From the NCBI GenBank assembly GCA_037954325.1, contig JBBMNZ010000007.1, positions 17,213,001 to 17,277,000 of the forward strand: a stretch of DNA of 64,000 nucleotides, written 5' to 3'. Shown here piece by piece: positions 48,870-62,035 of the stretch; within the stretch, counting starts at the first letter, position 1; each line of letters opens with the position of its first letter. Made by a program: the position numbers and the translations under genes. The DNA comes from Fistularia commersonii (Eukaryota > Chordata > Actinopteri > Syngnathiformes > Fistulariidae). Under the pieces are notes generated by a model, which saw only the letters and a program-made list of their open reading frames with translations, was not told the origin of the DNA and did not search any database.

Positions 48870-50977
48870 AATATGGTGGAAAAAATGATTTACTATTCAG
48901 AAAAGTGCTGAGGATTCATCATTATTGTTTACTCATCGCCATTCATTCAGCTCGTGGTCTGCAGCTTGAGTGTGAATAATCAACTGTTTTAGTTTGAGAC
49001 AGGCCAGCGGCAATTTTGAATTCATTTTTTTTTTTCTGCGTGAAACAAGTTTTACAAGATGCATCAACAAAAAAACATGCACACACCGGATGTTTGTGGG
49101 TGTTTCACCACACAGGCCGCCCTCAGGATCCCATGCTCGTGACACAGCTCCGTTATAATAGCTTTATTATTTTAACAAGATTGTCAAAGGCACTGACGTG
49201 GACTCAGGAAACGCATCATCGGAGCTGGATGGCGGCCCTAAGGGGAGCTACTGGCCAGACGCCACAGCAAAGGGTTCTGGGTAATGGGTTACAGATGAGG
49301 TGAATGTAGGCCAGCTGCGTCAGACTCGTAATAGGCCGGGAAGAGCGCAGACTTACTGGCTGTTGAGTCATATCCAGGATAAATGTGGATTTAACATTCC
49401 AGTGTGAACATGGTGATGAAGACCATGAGCGTGAGCAGCTGCCTCGTGTTCTGTGATATCACATGGACTGCCACGCTATTATAGAAGTCATTTTTAGCGG
49501 GAATTGATCTGGAGTTTGGATGAAAAGAGCTTGAACAAAGTTACTCCCCACCATAAGAAGTGCCATTATAAATAAACTGTGAGCAGCTGCGCTTAAGTTG
49601 TTTTTATACCACAGAGTCTTGAAATTGCTGGCAGAATGTGAAGTCTGGATATATAATGAAGATTGATAGTCTCTTCAGTGATCTTAAAAAAAACACTCAC
49701 ATCTCACCAGAAGGAGGGATGCCCCATGATGTCATGGCAAAGGAGATGTAAACAATATCAAAGCATGGATGCTCAGCTTTGTTTTGCAACGAGGCTATAA
49801 CAATGGAGGAAGTTCATGGACGAGTCTAGATGACACAATTATTGGGGAAAGGTGGACAAACCATGTCTGTTCCTCCATGAGAACTGGAGGTGTGAGTTCA
49901 GCTGTCAGTTTTGTTGTCCGTCACCAGCAGTAGCTGCCGGCTGATGCTCATTCACCTCCCTTCTACTGGGAGACTCCTCTCTCTAAATGGTCAGCTCTGT
50001 TACATTCATGAAGTCACGATCTAAAAATTGTTCAGATTTTGAACGCTCAGACACACCAGTGTGTTTGAAATGATCAAGGAGAGACTGAAGAGAGTTTGAA
50101 CAGGATCAGTATTTTCCAGCCATCGTCTGCCTTCCGATGTCGCGCATGTGACATTGTGTCAAAGGATTATTGGAGGCTGAATGAAATAAAAATGAAAACA
50201 TCTCCATATTACTACATAGTACCACAGTACTTTTTGCTTGTTGTTATTAATCACCCAAGTTGTCAAACGGATTTCAGAGATTTGATCATTTTACATTTTC
50301 ACGTGGGCTTTTTTTTTACTTTCTGTTGTTGAATACTCTCCATCAAGTTTCCTGCCCAACCCAATATTTTACTGACATCTGATCCTTCTTGTCTTCTTCA
50401 GATTAAATTTGGATCTGTGCATCCTGTCCATCCATTGTCTTTTATAATGGAATTAGTCATCTCTTCCTCAAATTCCAAGAACCGCTATTCAAACACGTCT
50501 TTGGGTTGAAAGCACGCCGCTTGTAAGTTGAGAAGTTGGAACCACCATAATAATATCACTGGCAACACCCTCTTCTGTTTCTGTGAACACACACACAGGC
50601 AGTAAGTAAACAATCTGTGTTTTTTGTAGGTTAACCTGTGCCTTAAAATCATGTGTGTGAAATTTAGTGTAAAGGAATTAGTGGTATCCAGAATCTTTCC
50701 CAAGACATCTGTCTGTTATCGTATGATATTAAGTTCCACATCTAGTTTCTTTTTTTTTTTTTTGTCTGTTTTAATGAACTTGCATTGCATTGTCGTTGAA
50801 TCATATGATAAATACCACTTTCTTGGCTTTATTATGACTTTATTATAAAATTATTATATAATTAATATATATATATGATGAAAATTTATTATTTTCATCA
50901 CTGTGAGTAGTCGGGGCTGCTATTAAAATCGCAATGTCACATGATTCGCCTACAGCTTAGTGTTTTGGATCTTTATC
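48870..50977. other. Intergenic, no gene seen
   Basis: No recognised coding, repeat or regulatory signature apart from short AT runs near 50850. Confidence 0.6.
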
Positions 50978-50986
50978 ACTGCTTGT

Positions 50987-51084
50987 CTTCTTCTTCTTCT
51001 CCTTTCGGCTTCTCCCTTCAGGGGTCACCGCAGCAAATCAACCTTCTCCATCTAACCCTATTCTCTGTATCCTCCTCTCTCACA
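50987..51084 (-). mobile_element. (GAA)-tailed retroposon fragment with 9-bp target duplication
   Basis: Same family as the 26482 insert but extending further 5' (to GATACAGAGAATAGGGTTAG on the minus strand and beyond). It is flanked by ACTGCTTGT at 50978-50986 and 51085-51093. GAA tail at the low-coordinate side. Confidence 0.85.
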
Positions 51085-51093
51085 ACTGCTTGT

Positions 51094-54000
51094 ATTGTCA
51101 TACAAATAAGTACATAGTATAAGGACATAAGATGAGTATTAACCGGAAGGAACATGAGGAATCACCAAAGGCGGTCATTGAAACCCCCTCCCTCGCCTAT
51201 TCGTGTCTATTTACAATGCTTTTTATCATCAAGTGCACAGACATGATCCTTTTCTTATCGCCGCCATTCTCTGTGAGTTTGTTTTGTGTGTAATTGACAT
51301 TTTGAAAGAAGCCTTACCCTCTGATAAAAAAGCGAATAGAACGGGGGCCTCTGTTGAGACGGATGGTCACGAGGGCGGCGTCAGAGTGGCTGGTTTGACC
51401 TTCAAAAAAAGATCAGAGGGGTTATTGTTTGGATTTAACACTTGAGGAAAATTTTGGATTCATCAGTGGGTCAAAATGTCTTAAGCCCTCAACCCTGTAA
51501 ACTAACTGTCACTGAATTTTTGCTTTTCCACAAAGAATTTTATTTTAACATCGGAGAAGCAGCCTGCCAGTGATGCTATTTTTCACTTGATCTTCTTCTT
51601 GTACTTTTGACAACAGCGGGCATTGTTTTTGTTTACCAACCAACAGATCCCTTTTTTAACAGCCCTGAAACCCAATTAAAATATGTCCAAAGAAAAATCA
51701 GATGTTATGGTTTCAGGCAAGTACGGTTGATTATATAATTCAGTCTTAGATTGGATGAACAACCACTACTCCATTTGTAATAACAAAGTTTGAGGTGTTG
51801 AGCTTTAAACCAACACGGCAGACTGTTTGCTGGATATAACCTGCAGCAAACAAAACATGGTAAGGGAAAAAAAGCATCTGCGATGATACTTGATAGATGA
51901 TTGAGTAATTTATCTTTCCATCAAAGCAGAGGCAGGACAGGAGAGGGGAGAAAACATCTCATCATCACTATGTTTTTATTCAATTTTTCATCAAGAAAAA
52001 ATCAGTTTCTAGAAATTAAAAAGCTGTGACAGGAGCAAATTTCGGTGAGTTTTTCTTTTTCAAGCAGATTACTCGCATGTTACTGAAGCAGGCTGAAGGT
52101 AGTGTGAGGTGAGTTATGTAAACAACAGGTCCCTGTGAATGATTTAAAACGGTAAAACAAGTGTGTGTGAGGTGACAATATGATTTGAATTGGATCTTGG
52201 TATAGCTTTCTGTCTACAGTCGCTCATAAATTCTTGCTTGGTTGGAAAGTGAAACAGAGACAAGACCTCTTTTTCTCATGTTTCTCAATGCCATTTCAGT
52301 CGACAAACCCCATTCCCACCCCACGCCCCAATCGATACTCCTGCTTTTGCTCTCCTCTCAGTGTTTCATTCAAGCATTACAGCTCAAAATGAGTCAAAAT
52401 AACTAACTCACTAAACCGCAAGTAAGCAAACAGGGAGCGATCATGTACTACCCCAACACACACCCACACACCCACACACAAACACGCACACACACACAGT
52501 GGTCTTGGTCTGTTATGGTATTTTTCTTCTTTTCGTTCACCTGAAACGTGATTCAAAAGGGCGTGAGCTTGAGATTACGCGGACATGGAAGCAGGGACAG
52601 GTGGGCTTCACTATGTCGCGTGAATCCAAAGCGATGGTCTACCAGACGCTGTCTGGTGTAGTGATTGCCATTAAAAATACCTTTGGACAAAGTTGCTTCC
52701 ACAAAAGTGATTAATAGCTGCGATGCTGAGGAAAGATGATGCAAGGGTTATTTTTCTCAAACTCAGACTTGATAACTTGAGATTATTGTCTTTGAAGAAA
52801 AACAAACAAACGCTGAAGACTGCTTAATAAACATTGCAATTAAATTTCCAGTGGAATCCCAAATTGTTTTCATAATTTCCCATCCTTTTTGATTTGAAAA
52901 AACACTGAAATTAGGGGAGTTTTAATAAAAATAACTCAGAATTTAAACACTCTGATTAATTCTGTGGTATATACAAATCCCAATACTGTTATGTATCATA
53001 TTGACCAAGACAGAACCCAAGGGTCAGAAATGTAAGCCTAATCTAAGCATTAATGGATTAAGCTGTTTGCTATGATGCTTACCCACATAGTGGGTTGGAG
53101 GGGAGATAACGCCCACTTATAATTTTACTATGTCTGAGTTATTTTAAACACGCTGGAGTGAAATATCACAATGTGATATCACTACAGATCCTGTAGTGTT
53201 CAGATTATGTCACCATCGTCATTTAATTCCTTGCAGTCACGGGACATCGAAAGTATATCTCTGCCTTCGGCGCAGGCTCATCTTTACTGATGTGGTAGAG
53301 CGGGGAGACGAAATACAATCAGAAGTGATAAGAGGACACATTCTCAAGTTAACGTAGTTACAGATGACCACTAGTGATCGGATCACCCAATATGCATATT
53401 AATGTTGGCTCAAACTGGGCCGTTGACATTGTGGGGCGTTGTCTCCGCATCAGTTGTGCTCACACTGAGAGTGTAAATAGTTTTTCTTGACACAATCATT
53501 AGCAGGATGCATCTCTTAAGGTAACCCCCGCTGGTCTTCAATTCCCAGCAAGAAATTGCTTGAGTAAATCGTTGCGACCCTACGGTTTGCCAGTAATCCT
53601 CTAAAGTTCACTAAATTTGCAGACGACACACCAATCTCTCTAAACAATCCGCCCGTTTCTCCCTTAAGTCTCGAGTCACATAAGAATTTGACTTGTAGGC
53701 CAAGATGTTTAGCTGTAAGTACAATTCAAAGTCAAAGAACAGGCAAAGTAGCTCCTCATCACATTGTGTCCCTCTGGAAAGGTGGAGGATGACTCCATCT
53801 GCCCATCCTGAGAAGTTTACATGCTGTGAGAAATCCCCTTTTCCATGTTCCTTCAGACAAATATCAACACCCCCAAGAAAATATCAATGAACTTGAGCAT
53901 TGAAAGACCCCTACCATCCCATTGGTGGAGTAGCTGGTCCATTTGGCATTAATGATTTCATCAGTAGTGGCACAGCGCCCAAAACAGAGCCCAAAATTAT

Positions 54001-55066
54001 GTCCGGTGTAGCATGTTATTAATGTTCAAACTAAAATAGTCGCTAGACACCACACTGTATTCCAGTATTTCATACTATATATTGTATTGTATATTCAAGA
54101 CAAATAAAACCAGTCATTAGGTTGCCCGAGCACCTTTGCCGTCTTCCCCTCTCCTTTTACGCCTGTAATGGAGACTTCTTTTATATGCCAATAAGTAAAG
54201 CTGCAATCCTTATTCTCTACCATTTTAATAATAATTGACAAAATCCTTTTTTATTAAAGGCTGCAATCAGCCCATCAAGGATGAACCATGAGCTGCCATC
54301 CACCAACCAGGAATCGGACTACCGCCCGTGCCACACCATCCCCTTCTTTGTGAATCCTTGAACATCATTGTGCCTCTCGTCCCTGAGGAGACCCTGCATC
54401 CTCCAGGTATCCATTCCAACACGTATATATACATAGTCATGAAAATATACTGTACACACTGTATTAGGCAAGGTATACAAACCTCACCTTCTGCTCTCAC
54501 TGCACCGCCTACGTATTTCGACACACCTGAAAACAGAGTATGTGCATGTGTGTATGTGATTTAAGCTCAGCGCTCACAATCGAGACTCTCCCTTCATAAA
54601 ACAACATACCTAATCTGTCAGTCGCTGATGAAAAGGCTTTTATGGCTCCTGAGCTGATCTGTTTGCTGCTATCTCACACCTAACAGGCATATCCACTTGC
54701 TCACCTTGACCTACATTGCGGCAAACACATACGCACAGTGTGCGCCCCTCTTTGAAAGCACACGCCTGAAGTCCACTGAAGCATACTAACTCAACTGTCT
54801 GTAGCCCAGATCTGTCCTTTTACATGAAAAAAGAAAATGAAAAGAAAAGCAGCTCCTGAAGCTCAAATATCTGTTCTGGAAGGGGGAAAGGTATATGCCA
54901 GAATCACTTCATTTGAGCGGTTTAAAATGAATATTTAAACAAATAAAGGTTTCATTTAAAAATTCGATTCAAGTAGTTCACTTGAAAAGAAATGTGTGTT
55001 CAGACTCAGGCTGTCAAAATAAAATAGACGAACACACCTAAGTAGCATTTAAGTGTTTTCATCTTC

Positions 55067-55097
<31 letters not shown>

Positions 55098-55711
55098 CTG
55101 TGTGGCACATGTCCACCTGCTCCATATGGTCACTGTAACACATGGACTGAGCCCAGGTTGCACAACCTCATACCTGGCTGACACTTTGGACTCAGACAAC
55201 ACTCATAGCCAGGGGCGGCAGAGGCAACAAGTTGTTTTTAAATGCTTAGTTAAGTAGTAGAATTTTTGCCAAAAGCATTGAATTTGTCATTTACATCGAC
55301 TACATATGTCAGTTTAATTCTATTTCTGGTGTGGTTTGGATGTAGGTAGTACTTATTTGATTTCAGTTGAAATGTTTTTGTCTGCAATTCGAGTTTGGAC
55401 TTTCTTTATTTTGGCCTATGGTTTATAAAAATAGAAAGAGCTTCAGCTTGGTCAAACTCCTGGCTAGTTGTTGTAACTACCACTTATCATACCTTAACTT
55501 TTTAGCACCCCTCTTTGTACCAGGGTCAGGAAGGGTTGCTACAGCGCCCCGGATCCAAAGAAAAGAAAAAATGTTAACTATGACAAGACATGGAAGCATT
55601 TCATTGGTCAATTACCTGGTAGTTTTCATTTTTTATTTTTGGTCATTTAGTTATCAGTGGTTCCCTTCATTGTTTTTGTAGTCATAAGAAAGATATAAAA
55701 GTAACCATTAA
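51094..55711. other. Intergenic, no gene seen
   Basis: Apart from CA-rich patches (52458-52498, 55070-55098) nothing is recognisable. Frames are short and without domains. Confidence 0.6.
55070..55098. repeat. (CA)n microsatellite
   Basis: About 14 CA units, uninterrupted. Confidence 0.93.
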
Positions 55712-55790
55712 GCCAGTCCCAGCTGACACTGGACTGTGGGAGGATAAGGAATCCAGAAGAACCCAGTTGGCCACTGGAACTTCTTGCCCT
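55712..55790 (-). mobile_element. Rearranged fragment of the ATGG-tailed repeat
   Basis: TCCCAGCTGACACTGG joins directly to GGACTGTGGGAGGATAAGG, two parts that are about 150 bp apart in fuller copies. This indicates an internal deletion. Confidence 0.5.
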
Positions 55791-55977
55791 CTCATTATGA
55801 AAAGTGTTGATTTTGCTAATTTCATGTGTTGTTATGCAGTTTTTAGATTTTGCTCGTTTTAGTGTATGTTATTTGAGTAATACATTTCCAATCGTAATAT
55901 TTTAGGCTGTTTTATGGAAATTAGGCAATTTTTGCCCACCAGCGGTAAAAAATCCACCTAACAGGTATCTGTATCTA

Positions 55978-56184
55978 ATGTTTTGTGAAATGACTAATTT
56001 ACTGAAGAATGCGAGCTATGAAGGAAATCACGCAATTACCACTACTCCTTACCAATTTACTAAGAAATGTGTTTTTGCAGAGAAGTGTGTCTTGATGGAT
56101 GTTACTTTCCGTATTAAAATAAAATTTGAACACATGGTCCAGTTATGCATTATTCAAAACCCCATGAGTGTTTTCGTGCAATAA
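55978..56184 (+). CDS. Unrecognised 68-codon ORF ending inside an AATAAA
   Basis: An open frame starts at 55978; its TAA stop (56182-56184) lies within a plus-strand AATAAA at 56180-56185. The peptide (MFCEMTNLLKNASYEG...) matches nothing I recognise. It has a basic/aromatic middle and no signal peptide or zinc finger. It may be the end of a decayed mobile element or chance. It is listed because the stop/poly(A) overlap is typical of compact elements. Low confidence as a gene. Confidence 0.12.
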   Translation: MFCEMTNLLKNASYEGNHAITTTPYQFTKKCVFAEKCVLMDVTFRIKIKFEHMVQLCIIQNPMSVFVQ

Positions 56185-56208
56185 AACTCGACTTACTTGA
56201 CCACCTCG

Positions 56209-56214
56209 TTTATT
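56209..56214 (-). terminator. Candidate poly(A) signal, distal
   Basis: AATAAA on the minus strand, 2.26 kb past the stop. It lies 23 bp from a plus-strand AATAAA at 56180-56185, so it may be the end of a longer mych transcript facing a convergent one. Confidence 0.3.
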
Positions 56215-56827
56215 TTTTTAATTCGCATTAAAAAAAAAGTGCTGCTGGTAAAGACCATTACTTTAATAGCCTGAAATTCATTTAAACAAAAAAAGCTAAA
56301 ATAATTTACAATAACAAAACATATTTACATTTCAAAAATCTGTACAATATTTAAAACAAATAATGAAAAACAGAAATATGGAAAAAAAAAAAGCATTCCA
56401 GGCCAGACAGCAGCCAGATGGAGGTAGGTTTTCATCATGCAAAAAAGACATCATTGCCATCTTCTTAAAACCCATCGGTGTCAGACGAGGTGGATATACA
56501 ATGTGACTTATGCTCCTGATCGGGGCGGGGGTGCAGTTATCTGATAGGGAATATCAAGACTGTTCCCTTGGAAATAGTCTGTGTTTAAGGAAGACAAGGG
56601 TTTAACTAAACAGCAACAGCGTTGAAACCCAAGGAAACCAAATGTCCTGAAGTGAAAAAGTTATGAAAACAGTCATTTCAAGGCATAACAGGCTCCTTTG
56701 ATATCACAGCTCAATCCCACCAACCTAAGGTCTGTTCAAGTACACTCACGTACGCATTCCATTAAGACATTAACGCTTGGAAAAAAAACAAAACAAAAAA
56801 AAACAAAGCAAAATCTTTCGTGTCCGT

Positions 56828-56833
56828 TTTATT
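56828..56833 (-). terminator. Candidate poly(A) signal, proximal
   Basis: AATAAA on the minus strand, 1.64 kb past the mych stop codon. It is the first canonical hexamer after the coding region, which makes it the simplest candidate for the mRNA 3' end. Confidence 0.4.
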
Positions 56834-57545
56834 GCAAACAGCACATTGATAAAAACAACACTATCAATAATGGATAATAACACTTAAGTCATTCTTTAAC
56901 ATCAATTGTTGGGGTCTTGAGATCCAGCCCCAAAGTAACAACCCACTTGTGGAAAACCATTTGTAGAGTTGCAGCTCATTTGGGGCTTATACTTGGGGCT
57001 TATACTTTGGGGCTCATACCTCATTGCAGCTCTCAGCAGCTGTTTTGTGGAACAAACAGATAACAGAACAGTCTTGGTGAATGCTGTGTGTCTTTGATGA
57101 CAGGGGAATGTTGCTAAAAGTCAGCGACCCGCAGTCTTTAAACGTGAATAAAAAAAATTGCCTCATAAGTCTTAATATTGTTTGCTGAGAGAATGTGATC
57201 AATCTCTGAAAATTGGCATGATCCGGTATCCTCCAAACACAGGAAGATCCTACCAATACAGAATCTTGACCACATGATTGATGAAGGGTGTCAACTGAAT
57301 CACAATGTCATTTCAGGACTTATGGTAATCGAATACACATTTTCACTTAAGATACCAGTATCAAAAAAAGTAAAGACCCACTATGAGCAACAGAGCTAAG
57401 TGTCACAGTATGGCGGTGTTGCAGCTACCTCCGACCAGAACCTTTGAAAAGGTAAGAGCAGGGCTTCACCAGCCAGCCCAGAAAAAACCTCTACACCCAA
57501 ATGCCTTTTTCACCTTCAACTTTGGCTGACTTGCTACCAGCTTGT

Positions 57546-57717
57546 GCTTCGGTTCACCTTCCAATTCAAAACTCCCCAATACCTGAACGAGGTTAAATAT
57601 GGCTACCTTAAAGGTTCAAATGATTGACCGGTTCTACTATCTAGTAACTCAATTGGGGAGCTTCAGAAATGACGCATAGGCACACTGCGAGGAGCTGGAG
57701 CTAGAGCGAACCGAAGC
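57546..57717. repeat. Nested inverted repeats in the mych 3' UTR
   Basis: Outer arms GCTTCGGTTCAC (57546-57557) and GCGAACCGAAGC (57706-57717) pair with one mismatch. Inner arms CTCCCCAAT (57572-57580) and ATTGGGGAG (57652-57660) pair perfectly. If transcribed, this can fold as a ~170-nt stem-loop. It may instead be the remains of a small DNA transposon. Confidence 0.6.
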
Positions 57718-58474
57718 GGCAGGGCCTTGTCATGTCGTACAGTATCAAACCTGTTTGTACAGTATTGTCATTGACATACACTAACCTGAAAACAGTGGTG
57801 TTGGACCCGAGGGTCCATCTGAGGCCAACTGAGAACTGGATACACGCTAAGGACAAAGTCTAAAAAAAAAAATAAAGTAAAAAAAAAAACCCAAGAGCTG
57901 ATGGAGGTGCAGCTAGCCTAATAACCTCAAAGCCATCATCGAACTCCTGTCAAGAGTGGAGGGATCACTGGTTACTATGGCTATAAATCATCCTGAAAAT
58001 TAATTCAAGTTTCATTCAGCTACTAAGCTGAGGTGGCTTCCGGTTATTCGGCGCAGAATTTCCACCTGCACTGTAATTATTTTAAAATGTATTCCTTCAG
58101 TGTGCATCCAGCCTGATAATAACAATAAAACAGGAAACAAAAATTAAACATTTGCTCCATTTGTCTGTGTTATTAAAACATCCTAGGCTCTACAACAGTC
58201 AGCAGTCAAGGCATGAGAATGATCAATTCTGAGGCAATGAGTGTATAAGTATTTGTGTTATGTCTATGCTGCAGTTGTACAGTCTCGACAGAATTACTAT
58301 TGAAAATGAAATGTTAATTTTGTGCGCTCTTTCAGCATGACACCATCTCTTAATCTCCCGGTTACCATACGCAGTACATACATTGTCTGTTCCCTCACTC
58401 TGCCCCTCTCCCTCTGGTGTCTATAAAGGCCTAAATTAATCACCCCCGCCCCCCATCAGTCTGTTCCAGCTCCA

Positions 58475-59037
58475 TTAGCTGCGAAGCTGCTCCAGCCTGG
58501 CTTTCAGCACTTCCTGCTTGGCTCTAAGTCTGCCCTTTCTCGTCTGAAGTCTCTGTCCCTCATCCTCCAAGCCATGAATGCAGTCCCTGGCCTTCTTCAA
58601 GATCACCACCTTGGAGGCCTTGTCATTGTGCGACAACTCGGGCACTTTGTCACGAAGGCGCATGAAGCAGTTCTTTAGCTCATTGCGCCGCTGACGCTCC
58701 ATTACATTGTGTGTCCGCCGCCGTTCCTCCTCATCCTCTGTTTCTGTCGAGTTTCGCGATGAGTGGTGGTAACGTGACGATGCTGAGGAGCTGCGTGAGG
58801 AGTAATGGAAACGTGACGAGCTGTCACTCCCTCTCGAGCGTTTGTTGGATGTGGACGAGGAGGATGAAGGTGGTGGTGAGGCAGGGCAAGGCGCGGCATA
58901 GTTGTGCTGAAGCTGGATCTCAAATTGATGACGCTGAATATCCCGCTGCTCCTCCTCTTCCTCCTCCACCTGCTGATGGGTGGAAAGGTCTTCTAGGGGA
59001 TTGGAGGTGCAACACCCCACAACGTCGATCTCCTCCT
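58475..59037 (-). other. mych: mych exon 3, coding part
   Basis: The acceptor CTCTCTTTCAG ends at 59038 and coding resumes at 59037 in phase 1, running to the stop at 58477-58475. It encodes residues 179-365: acidic stretch, Gln/Glu-rich and Ser-rich linker, basic region, helix-loop-helix and leucine zipper. Residues 201-206 are a run of six Glu, and 235-275 is a low-complexity Ser/Arg segment. The 3' UTR continues from 58474 downwards. Confidence 0.92.
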
Positions 59038-60241
59038 CTGAAAGAGAGCAACAGAGGTTACAAATGTGTTTTTGAGAGGAGAACAGACCAATACATCATG
59101 TGGGCTTGGCTCCCATACACTAACACCTGGGAAGCTGACATGTTTTCATCTATTGTAAGGTAAAGATTAAAATGTTTGAAAACACTTAACCAGGGCGGTG
59201 CCTCTAAAGTTAGTTAGAAGTGCAGCACCAGCAGTTACAAGTGTCAGTCCTCAGTTTCAATGCCACTTCCCGGCTTGTGTTCGGGCAAACATGTTTGAGG
59301 CAGAAAATGACCCAATAAGAGTAAATGCACAAAGCCACAAATGATACCTCTGGACATAGCTTACAGACACCCAAAGTCTTGAAATCATAACTCTCCTAAA
59401 ACCTCTCGTCCTATCATGTCAATCAAAAGAGCACACTTCAAAAACTTCTTTTTTTTTTTTTTTTTTTTACACAGGTGGGTGTCTGCAATTCAGATAACCA
59501 GAGAGCAAAGAACAGTTTGGGCTCAGTGCCACTAAACATTAACAACAAATTATCAATTAAATGCCTAGGATTGGGAGTGCTTGCACTGATAAGCTGCACA
59601 ATAACAAGAAAACACTGCAGATAAGAACCAAATTCCATCGAAGATCAAATAACTATTTTCAAAGAACAATCATACAAGTGGTATATACCAGGACACGTGA
59701 GCTCACCTGAGTCACTGGACGAGGAGGTTGAAAATTCACCTCCAGCGGACCCGTAGTCTGATGTGGCTTCGCTGGGCTCCGGAGTTTCCATAAATTGCTG
59801 GCAGTCCAGTGTGGACCCAGCGAGCCCCTCGAAAATGCTGGTGTCAATGTCTGATAAAAGCGGGCTGGAGCCAAGCACGGTCGACACAAACTTCTCATCC
59901 AGGGACTTATCGGCGGCCAAGCACTGCCAGAGGCAGTCATCTCCACTTTCCTCCAGTGGCGAACACAGCTGTCCCTCTTTCAAAGGCACGCCGGAGTTGA
60001 ACAAATCGTAGCTCCAGTTGTGCTGCATGTCGTGGTCCTCCAGCAGGATATCCGACACGTAGCTCAGCTGATCCTCCTTGGAGAGGGGCTTTGTGCTCCC
60101 CATGCCGGCCTTCATCGGGGGAGACTGGGGGGGTGTCGGCAGCAGATCGAGGTCCTTTATCAAACTTTGGCAGAAGTCATCATCAAGGAACAATGGATCT
60201 TGGTAAAACCAGTCTTGCGACTGTGCAACGCTTTGCAACAT
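58475..60241 (-). CDS. mych: MYC-family bHLH-zipper transcription factor, mych-like (two coding exons)
   Basis: Coding sequence join(60241..59707, 59037..58475), reverse strand; 535 + 563 nt give 365 codons plus stop. The exon 2 donor reads CAG|GTGAGC and the exon 3 acceptor TTTCAG|AGG; the split codon restores a Glu, giving SSSSDSEEEIDVV. MYC proteins dimerise with MAX and bind CACGTG E-boxes in the nucleus to drive growth genes. Seen: MYC box I core LLPTPPQSPP (33-42), with T36/S40 matching c-MYC T58/S62, the GSK3/FBW7 phosphodegron; MYC box II around DDCLWQCLAADK (101-112), where W105 matches c-MYC W135; acidic EEEIDVV (179-185); Ser-rich linker; possible NLS KRSR (244-247); acidic TETEDEEE (276-283); basic region RRRTHNVMERQRR (284-296) with contact residues H288, E292, R296; helix-loop-helix to about 334; zipper leucines 335, 342, 349, 356, 363. 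The start at 60241 is the first Met after the acceptor and gives the family-typical MLQ opening. The EDIWKKF block of c-/N-/L-MYC before the degron is replaced by DFCQSLIKDLD, which is why I prefer mych over myca/mycb, mycn or mycl. Family certain, paralogue likely. Confidence 0.93.
59038..59706 (-). other. mych: mych intron 2
   Basis: This is a 669-bp GT-AG intron between the two coding exons, bounded by GTGAGC (59706) and TTTCAG (59038). It contains a long poly-A/T run near 59450-59468 (T on the plus strand). No other gene is visible inside it. Confidence 0.88.
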
Positions 60242-60256
60242 GTTGGCTTGAAGAAT
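59707..60256 (-). other. mych: mych exon 2 (first coding exon)
   Basis: On the minus strand a polypyrimidine tract and TTAATCAG acceptor precede position 60256; 15 nt of 5' UTR then lead into the ATG at 60241. The exon ends at 59707 before GTGAGC. It encodes residues 1-178 plus one base of codon 179, covering the transactivation half with MYC boxes I and II. The exon plan, with a non-coding exon 1 and the start codon just inside exon 2, matches vertebrate MYC genes. Confidence 0.9.
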
Positions 60257-61829
<1,573 letters not shown>

Positions 61830-62035
61830 CCCAAGGACGTCCTTATGAAAGATAATTTCAAAACGAAGCGGGAAAACACAGAAATATCGTCCCAGGTGTG
61901 AGAGTAAGTCCACAGAGGGTGGGGTGATACTAAAAATATCTATTGTTTTGGGGTTCTCTGCGCTGAAAATTTAAGTTGGAGCACAGCGGCATGATGTAAA
62001 GGATCCCCTCTTCGCCGGCTACTGTGAGACTGAGT
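61830..62035 (-). other. mych: mych non-coding exon 1 (predicted 5' UTR)
   Basis: The exon end at 61830 is set by the donor CCTTGGG|GTAAGT. The 5' end is only estimated, about 30 bp downstream of a TATA-like GGATAAATG (62059-62067 on the minus strand). A non-coding first exon is standard for vertebrate MYC genes. If the exon reaches 61992 it contains a 20-codon upstream ORF. The transcription start could lie further upstream. Confidence 0.5.

Larger units (their letters stand above)
56190..58474 (-). other. mych: mych 3' UTR (extent uncertain)
   Basis: After the stop there is no further coding potential on the minus strand. Candidate poly(A) signals (AATAAA on the minus strand) lie at 56828-56833 and 56209-56214, giving 3' UTRs of about 1.65 or 2.3 kb. 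A T-rich patch on the minus strand (56745-56805) falls between them. The region contains a nested inverted repeat (57546-57717). The distal end is a guess without transcript data. Confidence 0.4.

Noticed and set aside
55213..55555. Possible hAT element starting CAGGGGCGGCAG
   Set aside because: No matching inverted terminus or 8-bp duplication could be found on the other side.
58711..59163. 150-codon plus-strand ORF
   Set aside because: Antisense shadow of mych exon 3, running past its splice acceptor.
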